Positions 35,934-45,300 of a stretch of DNA of 64,000 nt are shown here, piece by piece. The DNA is from Allobogoriella alba (GTDB lineage Bacteria; Actinomycetota; Actinomycetes; Actinomycetales; Actinomycetaceae). Under the pieces are notes generated by a model, which worked only from the letters and a program-made list of their open reading frames with translations, searched no databases and was not told the DNA's origin. The DNA lies in NCBI RefSeq assembly GCF_042665525.1, contig NZ_JBHTCQ010000001.1, positions 1,984,001 through 2,048,000 of the forward strand, in the 5' to 3' direction. The first letter of the stretch is position 1; the number at the start of each line of letters is the position of its first letter. The translations under genes were made by a program, and so were the position numbers.

Positions 35934-36968
35934 GTGCGTTCACGACTCCTCGCCACCGCGCTCGCGGCAGCCGCGGCACTGCTGCTCACCGCCTGCGGCG
36001 CCGAGCCCGACGCGGGGGCCACGCCCCCGCCCGCGACCGGGGGTTCCGCCCCGGACGGTGACTTCCCGCTGACGATCGAGCACGCGCTCGGCACCACCAC
36101 CATCGAGGCCCGGCCCGAGCGGGTGGCGACCGTGAACTGGGCCAACCACGAGGTCCCGCTGGCCCTCGGCGTGGTGCCGGTGGGCATGGCCGCAGCGAAC
36201 TTCGGCGACGACGACGGCGACGGTGTGCTGCCGTGGGTCCAGGAGCGGCTCGACGAGCTCGGCGCCGAGACGCCGGTGCTCTTCGACGAGACCGACGGCA
36301 TCGACTTCGAGGCCGTCTCCGACACCGCTCCGGACGTCATCCTGGCCGCCTACTCCGGCCTGACCCAGGAGGACTACGACACCCTCAGCCAGATCGCGCC
36401 GGTCGTGCCGTACGAGACGTCGCCCTGGGCGACGCCGTGGCGCGAGATGATCCGCCTCAACAGCGAGGCGATGGGCATGGCCGAGGAGGGCGAGGAGCTG
36501 ATCGGCGACATCGAGGGGCAGATCGAGGCGGTGGTCGGGCAGCACCCGCAGCTCGAGGGCCGCGCCACCATGTTCCTCACCCACGTGGACCCGACCGACC
36601 TGAGCCAGGTCAGCTTCTACACCGCGAACGACACGCGCTCGATGTTCTTCGAGGACCTCGGCCTGACGACGCCGGGCAGCATCGCGGAGGCCTCCGAGCC
36701 GGGCCAGTTCTCCGGGACCATCAGCGCCGAACGCGTCGACACCTTCGACGACGTCGAGATCATCGTCACCTACGGCGGTGAGGAGCTCGTCGACGTCCTG
36801 GGGTCGGACCCACGGCTGTCGCAGATGCCCGCGGTGGCCGACGGCGCCATCGTCTCCCTCCCCGACAGCCCGCTCGGGACCGCCGCCAACCCGACCCCGC
36901 TGGCGATCCCGTGGGTGCTCGAGGACTACGTCGGCATGCTCGCCGAGGCGGCCGACGCGGCACGGTGA
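35934..36968 (+). CDS. Iron-siderophore ABC transporter substrate-binding lipoprotein
   Basis: Captures a ferric siderophore outside the membrane, 344 aa. The signal peptide ends in LTAC, with lipidated C21. The mature part is a FecB/FepB-type clam-shell: TIEHALGTTTIEARPERVAT, then NWANHEVPLALGVVPVG, DVILAAYSGLTQEDYDTLSQ and APVVPYETSPWATPWREM. GAGGAAG precedes GTG 35934. It is the first gene of a four-gene operon, all with 4-bp overlaps, under an iron box. Which siderophore it binds cannot be told. Confidence 0.93.
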   Translation: MRSRLLATALAAAAALLLTACGAEPDAGATPPPATGGSAPDGDFPLTIEHALGTTTIEARPERVATVNWANHEVPLALGVVPVGMAAANFGDDDGDGVLPWVQERLDELGAETPVLFDETDGIDFEAVSDTAPDVILAAYSGLTQEDYDTLSQIAPVVPYETSPWATPWREMIRLNSEAMGMAEEGEELIGDIEGQIEAVVGQHPQLEGRATMFLTHVDPTDLSQVSFYTANDTRSMFFEDLGLTTPGSIAEASEPGQFSGTISAERVDTFDDVEIIVTYGGEELVDVLGSDPRLSQMPAVADGAIVSLPDSPLGTAANPTPLAIPWVLEDYVGMLAEAADAAR

Positions 36969-38002
36969 CCACGCTCGAGGCGCCGGCGGGAGCCGCCGTC
37001 CTGCGCCGTCCGAGACGGCTCCGCGCCGTCTGGCTGGTGCTGGTGCTGGCCGCCTTGGTCGGCCTCATGGCGCTGTCGGTCGGGACCGGGTCCCGCGAGG
37101 TCGGGTGGACCGACGTCCAGGCCCTGCTGGGCGGTCCGGTCGAGAACCTCGACGAGGCGGCCGTCGTCACCCGCCTGCCGCGGACGCTGCTGGCCGTCGC
37201 CGTGGGCGCCGCGCTCGGGCTGGCCGGCGCCGTCATGCAGGGGGTGACCCGCAACCCGCTGGCCGACCCCGGCATCCTCGGCGTGAACATGGGTGCCTCG
37301 CTCGCCGTCGTCGCCGGGATGGCGTTCTTCGGGCTGCGCTCGGCGACCGGCTTCATCTGGACGGCGATCGCCGGGGCCGCCGTGGCAGCCGTGTTCGTCT
37401 ACGCCGTCGGGTCCCTGGGTCGAGGCGGCGCCACCCCGCTGAAGCTCGCGCTCGCCGGCGCCGCCACGTCGGCCGCGCTGTCCTGCTTCGTCACCGCGAT
37501 CGTGCTGCCCCGCAACGACATCGCCGGCGGCGCGCGGTCCTGGCAGGTCGGTGGCGTGGGCGGGGGAACCTACGCCTCGCTCGGACACCTCCTGCCGTTC
37601 CTCGCGGTCGGGCTCGTCGTCTGCCTGCTCTCGGCCCGTGGCCTCAACTCGCTGGCCCTCGGCGACGAGGTCGCGGCCGGCCTCGGCGAGCGCGTCGCGC
37701 TGACGCGCGCGGTGGCCGCCCTGGGCGCGGTCCTGCTGTGCGGGGCCTCGACCGCGGTGGCCGGCCCCGTCGGCTTCGTCGGGCTCGTCGTGCCACACGT
37801 GTGCCGGCTCCTCGTGGGCGTCGACCACCGGTGGCTCCTGCCGTTCTCCGCGCTCACCGGGGCGTGCCTGCTGACCGGATCGGACGTCGTCGGCCGGGTG
37901 GTGGCGCGGCCGGCCGAGCTCGAGGTCGGGATCGTGACCGCGCTGATCGGTGCGCCCTTCTTCATCGTCATCGTCCGCCGCCAGAAGGTGCGGGCACTGT
38001 GA
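36965..38002 (+). CDS. FecCD family siderophore permease, subunit 1
   Basis: Membrane subunit of the importer, 345 aa, about ten helices. VTRLPRTLLAVAVGAALGLA, GAVMQGVTRNPLADPGILG and AGPVGFVGLVVPHVCRLLVG are FecCD signatures, the last including the ATPase-contact loop. GTG 36965 overlaps the binding-protein stop (GTGA). Its partner is the next permease; together they form the heterodimeric channel. Confidence 0.95.
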   Translation: MTTLEAPAGAAVLRRPRRLRAVWLVLVLAALVGLMALSVGTGSREVGWTDVQALLGGPVENLDEAAVVTRLPRTLLAVAVGAALGLAGAVMQGVTRNPLADPGILGVNMGASLAVVAGMAFFGLRSATGFIWTAIAGAAVAAVFVYAVGSLGRGGATPLKLALAGAATSAALSCFVTAIVLPRNDIAGGARSWQVGGVGGGTYASLGHLLPFLAVGLVVCLLSARGLNSLALGDEVAAGLGERVALTRAVAALGAVLLCGASTAVAGPVGFVGLVVPHVCRLLVGVDHRWLLPFSALTGACLLTGSDVVGRVVARPAELEVGIVTALIGAPFFIVIVRRQKVRAL

Positions 38003-39033
38003 GCGTCGCGACCCTGGCGGCCGTCAGCGAGGCTCGCCACCGCCGGGCGGGGCACCGCAGACTCGTCATCGCGGTGCTCTCGGTCGCGACCGTCGTGACC
38101 TTCGTGACCACGCTCATGGTCGGTCAGACCTTCTACCCGCCCGGTGACGTGGTCCGCGTGATCCTCGGCCAGGAGGTGCCGGGGGCGTCCTTCACGGTCG
38201 GCACCCTTCGGCTGCCGCGGGCGGCGCTCGCCGTCGTGGCGGGAGTGTGCTTCGGGCTCGGCGGCACGACGTTCCAGACGATGCTGCGCAACCCGCTGGC
38301 GAGTCCCGACGTCATCGGGATCAGCTCGGGCGCCAGCGCCGCGGCCGCCCTGTCGATCGTGCTGATCTCCCTGGACGGGCCCCAGGTCTCCGCGGTCGCG
38401 ATCGCCGCGAGCCTCGCCGTCGCGATGCTGATCTACACGCTGTCCTTCCGTGACGGCGTGGTCGGCACCCGCTTGATCCTCATCGGGATCGGGATCGCGG
38501 CCATGCTGGAGAGCGTCACCGCCTACGCGCTGAGCCGGGCGCCGGAGTGGGAGCTGCAGGACGCGATGCGATGGCTCACCGGCAGCCTCAACGGCACCCG
38601 GTGGGGCGACGTGGTGCCGGTGGTGCTGGCACTCGTCGTCCTGGGGCCGGTGCTGCTGAGCCAGGCGCGCAACCTGTCGGTGATGCAGCTGGGCGACGAC
38701 GCCGCCGCGGCCCTCGGCGTCCGCCTGGAGCGCACCCGCCGGTCCGTCATCGTGGTCGCCGTCTGTCTCATCGCGTTCGCGACGGCGGCCTCCGGACCGA
38801 TCGCGTTCGTCGCATTCCTCGCCGGCCCGCTCGCCGCGCGGCTGGTCGGCCCGCGGGGCTCGCTCCTCGTCCCGGCTGCGCTCGTCGGGGCCCTGCTGGT
38901 CCTCGTCGCCGACCTTGCCGCCCAGTTCGCCTTCGGCTCCCGCTACCCGGTCGGCGTCGTGACCGGGGTGCTCGGTGCGCCGTACCTCGTCTACCTCATC
39001 GTCCGCACGAACCGCGCGGGAGCCTCCCTATGA
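37999..39033 (+). CDS. FecCD family siderophore permease, subunit 2
   Basis: Second membrane subunit, 344 aa. LRLPRAALAVVAGVCFGLGG, TTFQTMLRNPLASPDVIGIS and ASGPIAFVAFLAGPLAARLV parallel the first permease, with about ten hydrophobic helices. GTG 37999 overlaps the preceding stop (GTGA), and its TGA overlaps the ATG of the ATPase gene. The longer open frame from 36778 is a shadow of the first permease. Confidence 0.95.
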   Translation: MSVATLAAVSEARHRRAGHRRLVIAVLSVATVVTFVTTLMVGQTFYPPGDVVRVILGQEVPGASFTVGTLRLPRAALAVVAGVCFGLGGTTFQTMLRNPLASPDVIGISSGASAAAALSIVLISLDGPQVSAVAIAASLAVAMLIYTLSFRDGVVGTRLILIGIGIAAMLESVTAYALSRAPEWELQDAMRWLTGSLNGTRWGDVVPVVLALVVLGPVLLSQARNLSVMQLGDDAAAALGVRLERTRRSVIVVAVCLIAFATAASGPIAFVAFLAGPLAARLVGPRGSLLVPAALVGALLVLVADLAAQFAFGSRYPVGVVTGVLGAPYLVYLIVRTNRAGASL

Positions 39034-39869
39034 CCAGCTCGCAGACCGGCCCGCACACGCTCACCACCGAGGACCTCGCCCTCGGCTACGGCGACCGGGA
39101 GGTGTTCGCCGCGCTCGACCTCGATGTCCCGAGCGGCCGGATCACCGCGATCGTCGGGGCCAACGCGTGTGGCAAGTCCACCCTGCTGCGATCGATGTCG
39201 CGCCTGCTCACCCCGCGCCGGGGGCACGTGCTGCTCGACGGGAGGCAGGTGCACCGCATGCCGGCGAAGGCGCTCGCCCGCACGCTGGGCCTGCTGCCGC
39301 AGTCCCCGATCGCGCCGGAGGGCATCACGGTGGCCGACCTGGTCGGACGCGGGCGCCACCCGCACCAGCGGCTGCTGTCGCGGTGGAGCAAGGAGGACGA
39401 CGTCGCGGTCGCGGCCGCCCTGGACGCCACGGCGACGGCGGACCTCGCCGACCGGCCGGTCGACGAGCTGTCCGGCGGGCAGCGCCAGCGGGTGTGGATC
39501 GCCATGGCGCTCGCCCAGCAGACCGACGTGCTGCTGCTGGACGAGCCCACCACGTTCCTCGACGTGAGCCACCAGATCGAGGTGCTCGACCTGCTGACCG
39601 ACCTCAACCGGCAGCGCGGCACCACCATCGTCATGGTGCTGCACGACCTCAACCTCGCCGCCCGGTACGCGGACCATCTGGTGGCGCTCGCCGGCGGCGG
39701 CCTGCACGCGGCGGGGGCCCCTGGTGAGGTGCTCACCGCCGAGTGCGTCCGCGCGGTGTTCGGTCTGGACAGCGAGATCATCGTCGACCCGGTTTCGGGA
39801 CGTCCGCTGATGCTGCCGCTCGGCCGCCATCACACCCTCGACGACGCCCGGGAGCGGCACAGGACCTGA
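39030..39869 (+). CDS. Iron-siderophore ABC transporter ATP-binding protein
   Basis: Drives the importer, 279 aa. Walker A GANACGKST at residues 43-51, signature LSGGQRQRVWIAMALAQQ, Walker B LLLDEPTTFLDV and the H-loop MVLHDLNLAARYAD define a FepC-type ATPase. ATG 39030 overlaps the permease stop (ATGA). Its 3' end overlaps the 3' end of the convergent ribosomal protection gene by 40 bp, so the two coding regions share bases 39830-39869 on opposite strands. Confidence 0.96.
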   Translation: MTSSQTGPHTLTTEDLALGYGDREVFAALDLDVPSGRITAIVGANACGKSTLLRSMSRLLTPRRGHVLLDGRQVHRMPAKALARTLGLLPQSPIAPEGITVADLVGRGRHPHQRLLSRWSKEDDVAVAAALDATATADLADRPVDELSGGQRQRVWIAMALAQQTDVLLLDEPTTFLDVSHQIEVLDLLTDLNRQRGTTIVMVLHDLNLAARYADHLVALAGGGLHAAGAPGEVLTAECVRAVFGLDSEIIVDPVSGRPLMLPLGRHHTLDDARERHRT

Positions 39870-41689
39870 CGCCGGACCGGCTCGAAGCGGTCCGGCTCGG
39901 TCATGAGGTAGCCCTCGCCGCGCGTCAGCCCGGGCAACCGGGTCTGCAGCTCGGTGATGCTGCGGGCCGGGAGGTCCCCGGTGACGACCGCGATCGCACG
40001 GTCCACCCGCGTCTGCAGTGGCACGCCGCCGAGCGTGACGACGGCGCCCGACACCGGTCCCAGGCTGTCCTCCGGCACCTCGAGCGTGAAGGTGTGGATC
40101 GGCTCGCACACCGCCGTCCCGGCCTCCGCCAGCGCGGTGGCCAGGACACGTGGGGTGAGCCCTCGGAAGTCCGCGCCGGTGGAGGACATCGCCTTGTTGA
40201 ACTTCTGGTGCCGGTGGCTCTGGCGTGGCGAGTAGCCCGAGTGGGTCATGGTCACCACGACGTCCGGGACCGGCCAGCCGTGCGGCCCGCGCCCCAGGGA
40301 GCGGCGGACGGTGTCCTCGACCGCGACGAAGAAGGCGCGCGGCATGGCCCCTGGCTCGACCTCCAGCGCGAAGGTCACCCCCGCACCGGCCGGCGCAGGC
40401 TCGACACGGAGCCCCACGGTGGCCAGGAACTCGTTCGGGGCGACCTTGTTGAACTCGACGGCGTGCCCGGTGCCGGTGAGCCGTTCGACATGTGCCGTGG
40501 TCACCGGCGCGAAGGCCACCTCGAGGTCGTACTCCCGGCGGAGGGTCTCCTCGAGCACCTCGCGCTGCACGTCCCCGTACAGGGCGACCGTGACGGCCGG
40601 CGGGTCGTCATCGCGTGGCTCGACGACGTGCACCGCGATGAGGGGATCCTGCTCGGCGAGCTCGGTCAGCGCGGCGTAGACGGCGCCGCGCCGCTCCGGC
40701 GCCGAGTCGACGACCGACGTGAACGGCGGGTGGGGGAGGTGCGAGGTCGGCCGGGCGGGGTCGTCCTCGGCACCGACGACGTCGCCGACACGGACCGAGT
40801 CGAGCCCGCGGAGCTGCGCGATCTGCCCCGCGGCGACCGACCGTGCCGGAGTCGTGCCGCCGCCGGCGAAGGTCCGGATGCCGGTGACCCGTTCGGGCGC
40901 GCCGCGCACGTCGACCCGGTCCCGCACCCGCAGCGTCCCGCGGCGCATCCGCACGTACGCGAGGCGGCGGCGGCCGTCGTCGCGCTCCACCTTGAAGATC
41001 ACGCCCGACGGCGGGCCCGTCTCGACCCCGGGAGCCGGAGGCAGGTGCGTCGTCAGCGCCGCCATGAGCTGGGGCACGCCGGCGCCGGTCACTGCGGAGC
41101 CCAGATGGACCGGGTGCACGGTCCCGGCTCGCGCGCCCTCGACGACGTACGCCTCGAGGTCGGCGTCGCCCGGCGGCTGGCGCACCACGGCGGCGTCACG
41201 ACCACCCTCGCGCTCCACTCTCGCCATCGGGACGGCGTCGGGCGTGAGGCGCCGGGTGATCTCCTCGACGACCTCCGCGGAGCGGGCACCCCGCCGGTCC
41301 ACCTTGTTCACGAAGATCAGGGTCGGCATGGCCAGCCGCTGCAGTGCCCGCATGAGCACCAGCGTCTGGGCCTGCACGCCCTCGACCGCCGAGACCACGA
41401 GCACCACGCCATCGAGCACGGCCAAGGCCCGGTCCACCTCCGCGATGAAGTCGGGGTGGCCGGGGGTGTCGATCAGGTTGATCGTCCGGTCCCCGACGTC
41501 GAAGGAGACGACGGCGGAGCGGATGGTGATGCCGCGTTCACGCTCCAGCTCGAGCGTGTCGGTGACGGTGGTACCGGCGTCGACCGCGCCGGCACGGTCG
41601 AGGGCGCCCGACTCGACGAGGAGCCGCTCCGTCAGGCTGGTCTTACCGGCGTCGACGTGCGCGACGATTCCGAGATTGAGATACGACAC
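39830..41689 (-). CDS. Tet(M)/Otr(A)-like ribosomal protection protein (EF-G-like GTPase)
   Basis: GTPase related to EF-G that removes tetracyclines from the ribosome in studied homologues; 619 aa against about 640 for Tet(M). G1 HVDAGKTS from residue 11, RGITIRSAV effector loop near 52-60, DTPGH at 74-78 and NKVD at 128-131. EF-G domains II-V follow; domain IV shows GYSPRQSHRHQKFNKAMSST. GTG 41689 has GAGG 5-6 nt upstream. A 34-codon leader ORF with a strong ribosome-binding site overlaps its start in another frame. Whether it confers resistance or has a housekeeping role cannot be told from sequence. Confidence 0.88.
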   Translation of the reverse strand: MSYLNLGIVAHVDAGKTSLTERLLVESGALDRAGAVDAGTTVTDTLELERERGITIRSAVVSFDVGDRTINLIDTPGHPDFIAEVDRALAVLDGVVLVVSAVEGVQAQTLVLMRALQRLAMPTLIFVNKVDRRGARSAEVVEEITRRLTPDAVPMARVEREGGRDAAVVRQPPGDADLEAYVVEGARAGTVHPVHLGSAVTGAGVPQLMAALTTHLPPAPGVETGPPSGVIFKVERDDGRRRLAYVRMRRGTLRVRDRVDVRGAPERVTGIRTFAGGGTTPARSVAAGQIAQLRGLDSVRVGDVVGAEDDPARPTSHLPHPPFTSVVDSAPERRGAVYAALTELAEQDPLIAVHVVEPRDDDPPAVTVALYGDVQREVLEETLRREYDLEVAFAPVTTAHVERLTGTGHAVEFNKVAPNEFLATVGLRVEPAPAGAGVTFALEVEPGAMPRAFFVAVEDTVRRSLGRGPHGWPVPDVVVTMTHSGYSPRQSHRHQKFNKAMSSTGADFRGLTPRVLATALAEAGTAVCEPIHTFTLEVPEDSLGPVSGAVVTLGGVPLQTRVDRAIAVVTGDLPARSITELQTRLPGLTRGEGYLMTEPDRFEPVRRQVLCRSRASSRV

Positions 41690-41747
41690 GATTCCTCACG
41701 TCCATGGGCTGGTTCAGGGCACAGGTGGGCGTGGGGTTGCGCCGCAT
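41643..41747 (-). CDS. Putative leader peptide ORF overlapping the ribosomal protection gene
   Basis: 34 codons, ATG 41747 to TAA at 41643. GAGGAGGA (bases 41754-41761) stands 6 nt before the ATG, a stronger site than that of the main gene. The peptide begins MRRNPTPTCALNQPMDVRN and ends in RRARRRR. It runs through the ribosome-binding site and GTG of the main gene and 47 nt into it, in a different frame. Leader peptides sensing ribosome stalling precede several ribosome-targeting resistance genes, so translational control is a reasonable inference. Confidence 0.6.
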   Translation of the reverse strand: MRRNPTPTCALNQPMDVRNRVVSQSRNRRARRRR

Positions 41748-41914
41748 CTCGGTTCCTCCTCTCGGCTGCTCGCGCGGTCGGTCCGCCGAAGTCAACCGCA
41801 CGTCCCCGTGCCGGGCGAACGAATTTCTGCCCGACCGGATGACCTGTCGATCGTGCTGTTCCCCGGCCGTCATCCAGGTGCCACACTCTGACCACCCCGG
41901 CGCAAGGAGATGCC

Positions 41915-42316
41915 ATGTCCGACACGACCAGTGCGCAGCCACCCGTCAACACCGTGACCTGGTGGGAGATCCCGGTGCGCGACATCGCTGCCGGCAAGAC
42001 GTTCTACTCCGCCGTCTTCGGCTGGACGTACGCCAGCTTCGGCGACGACGCCGCCTACACCGGCATCGTCAACGACGGCGGTCTGATCGGCGGCCTGTAC
42101 CGCGCCGAGCCGGACACGCCGACCCAGGCCTCCGTCCGCGTCTACGTCAACGTGGACGACCTCGAAGCGGCGCTCGACGCCGCGGTGGAGGCCGGCGGCG
42201 CGGTGGCAGTGGGACGGACCGAGATCGGTGGCGACATGGGCTGGTGGGCGGAGATCACCGACCCGGACGGACGCTGGCTCGGCCTGTGCACCGGGAACCC
42301 GCCGCCGGCCGCCTGA
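41915..42316 (+). CDS. VOC (glyoxalase/bleomycin-resistance fold) family protein
   Basis: 133 aa with the paired beta-alpha-beta-beta-beta units of the VOC fold: VTWWEIPVRDIAAGKTFYSA and VFGWTYASF in the first, VNVDDLEAALDAAVEAGGAV and GWWAEITDPDGRWLGLCTG in the second. This short form resembles actinobacterial PA2721-like VOC proteins of unknown substrate. CAAGGAGATGCC gives a good ribosome-binding site before ATG 41915. It is divergent from the ribosomal protection gene across 225 bp and convergent with lhr. Confidence 0.85.
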   Translation: MSDTTSAQPPVNTVTWWEIPVRDIAAGKTFYSAVFGWTYASFGDDAAYTGIVNDGGLIGGLYRAEPDTPTQASVRVYVNVDDLEAALDAAVEAGGAVAVGRTEIGGDMGWWAEITDPDGRWLGLCTGNPPPAA

Positions 42317-42328
42317 CCGGCCCGTCGC

Positions 42329-45300
42329 CTACCGCCGTGCCGGCGGGGTGCGCAGCCGCAGGCCCTGCGGCACCGGTCCGAAGCCGGCGTCACGCAGGGC
42401 GGAGGCGAGCGCACCCTCGTGCCGCAGGGCCTCCTCGCCGTCGAGCCGTCGCAGGGTGAGCGGGCCGAGCCGGCCCGCGGCGCCGGCCTCCGCGAGGGCG
42501 GCGGCAGCGGCCGCCAGCACCACCGGGGAGTCCTCGAAGGACAGCAACGTCCGCCCGCCGCGCTCCACGTACAGCACGAGCGCGCCGTCCACCAGCACGA
42601 CGACGGACCCCGCCTTGCGGCCGGGACGGTGCCCCTCACCCTCGCGCGCCGGCGGCCAGGTGAGCGCCGCGCCGTACGGGTTCGCCGGATCCGTGGCCGC
42701 GAGCAGGTGGACCCGTGGCTCGCCACCGGCCTCGCGGCGCGCTGCCAGCGCCGCCGCGTCGGACCGCAGCCGGTCGACGACCTCGGGCAGTGCGAACTGC
42801 GCGGCCCCGAGCCCTTCGACGAGGTAGCCGCGCCGGACCTGACCGGACTCCTCGAGCCGCCGGAGGACCTGGTAGGCCGCGCCGAAGCCGACGTCCTCCA
42901 GCCCGGCCGCGCCGCGCACGAGCAGGCCGTGCCGCTCCAGGAGCGCCGCCGTCGCCGCGGCCACCCGATGGGTGCGCGTCTCGGGCGTGCCCGCACCGTC
43001 CGCGGCCGCTACCGGCAGGTCGGGCACGGGAAGCAGCGACCACCGGCCCGCCGCGGCCGGCGGCGTGACCGACGACGGACGCACCCCGGTCGTGAGTCCC
43101 GCCCGCGTCAGCGCACCGCGGCGCAGGCCCGATCGCACTGACCGGGGCCGCGCGGACGGCGTGCGCGAGGCATGCGTGGGACGGCCGGCTCCCAGCCGCG
43201 CCCGTGCCGGGGCCAGGGTGTCGTTGGTGACGAGGCCCGCCCACACGAGATCCCACAGCGCCTCGAGGACCTCCTCCGGCCGGGTGCGGTCCGGGCGGCC
43301 CTCGGAGGTCACCTGATCGGGCGGCAGCAGGTCACGGAAGAACCGGCCACCGCCGGAGCGCAGGGCGGCGAGCAGGTGCTGGTGGAGCGGGGTGTCCGGT
43401 GCGTCGGTCACCGGCGGGGCGAGATCGGGCACGGCGTCGGCGGGCAGCAGCGTCACCAGTCCGTCGACGCCCGGCAGGGCCCCGCCGCCGGCCCACACGA
43501 CCTCGCCGGCCGCGGTGAGCTCGTCGAGCATCTCGGGCCGGTAGTCACGCACCCGCGCCGGCAGCACCAGTGACTCCAGCGCCGAGGCGGGCAGCAGGGC
43601 GCCCGCGAGCTGATCGACGACGGTCAGCAGGCCGTCGGACCCGCGCAGCTCCGGTGCCGAGCCTGCCGCGGCCACGTGCTGCCAGCGCGGCGCGAACACC
43701 CCGAGCGTGGCGGGTGGCACCGGCTCCACCTCGCTGCGCAGCCGGGAGAGGGACCGACGGCGGATGCGGCGCATGACCTCGGCGTCGCAGTACTCGACGC
43801 CCTCACCGCTGCCGGCCGGGTCGAGGCGCCCCTCCACCAGCAGGCCGGTCCGGACGAGCTCGGCGAGCGGCGCGTGGACGGCCCCGACCCCCACGCCGAA
43901 CCGGTCGGCCACCTGCTGGGCCGTGAACGGCCCGTTCGTGCGGGCGTGCCGTCGCAGCAGGTCTCCGAGCGGGTCCGGGACGGGCTCCAGCACCGCCTCC
44001 GGGAGGCCGGGAGGCAGCGCCGTGCCCAGCGCGTCCCGCAGCCGTGCGGCGTCCTCCAGCACCGCCCACTGCTCGTGCCCGGCCACCCGCACGGGGAGGA
44101 TCCGCCGGCGGGCGGTGAGGTCGTCGAGCCAGGCCGGCACCTGCTGCGGCTCGGTGCACCGTTCGGCGAGCTCCGCCGTCGGGAGGGGACCGAGGCGCCG
44201 CACGAGGTCCACGACGCCCTCGTCGTCACTCACCCGGGACGCCTCGGTGCGCAGCCCGACGCTCGCGGCGACCTCGGTCACCGCCTCGGGGTCGAGGAGG
44301 TCCGCCAGGTCACCCAGGTCGGAGCCGACCAGCTCGGCGAGCAGGGCGGGGTCCAGCGCCAGGGCGGCGGCGCGCCGTTCGGCGAGCGGAGCGTCGTCGT
44401 CGTACAGGAACTGGGCCATGTAGCCCATCAGCAGCGTGCGGGCGTAGGGCGACGGCGCGTTGGTCGTCACCTCCACGAGCCGGATCTCGCGACGGCCGAT
44501 CGCCGTCATGAGGTCCGTCAGGGCCGGCACGTCGAAGTCGTCCTGCAGGCACTCGCGCACCGCCTCGAGCACCACGGGGAAGTCGGGGTGGGCGGAGGCG
44601 ACCGAAAGCAGCTGGGCGCTGCGGTGCCGCTGCTGCCACAGCGGCTGACGCCGGTCGGGGCGGCGGCGGGGCAGGAGCAGGGCCCGGGCCGCGGCCTCGC
44701 GGAACCGGGCGGCGAAGTGTGCTGAGCCGGCCAGTGCCTCGACCACCAGGCCGGAGACCTCGCTCGGCTCGAGGACCAGCGCGGCGGGGTCGAGCGGGCC
44801 GGAGTCCTCCCCGGTGTCCGGCATCCGCAGCACGATGCCGTCGTCGCTCGGTGCGGCCTGCACGTCCATACCGGTCTGCTCACGCAGCCGGGCGGCGAGC
44901 ACCATCGCCCACGGGGCATGGACCGGGGCGCCGAACGGGGAGTGGAGCACCACGCGCCAGTCGCCCAGCTCGTCCCGGAACCGTTCGAGCACGATGGTGC
45001 GATCGTCCGGGAGACGGCCCGTGGCCTCGCGCTGCGACGCGAGGTACCCGAGCAGGTTGGCCGTGGCCCAGTCGTCCAGGCCGGCGTCGCGCAGTGCCGC
45101 GGCCGCGCCGGAGGGTGCACCGTCTTCCCGCGCCGCCTCTTCGTCTCCCGCGCCGTCGCCCCGCCCGTCTTCGGGCAGCCTCGCGAGAAGCTCGCGCGTC
45201 GTCGCCCCGAGCGCCCGGCCCAGCTCGACCGGCCGCCCGGGTGCGTCCCCCTTCCAGAACGGCAGCCGTCCCGGTTGGCCGGGGGCGGGACTGACGAGCA

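Noticed and set aside
41643..41747. Programmed frameshift joining the leader ORF to the ribosomal protection protein
   Set aside because: The main gene has its own GTG with a nearby ribosome-binding site and the normal family N-terminus; no slippery sequence is evident.
39743..41842. Plus-strand open frame of 699 codons opposite the ribosomal protection gene
   Set aside because: Antisense to a gene with clear GTPase motifs.
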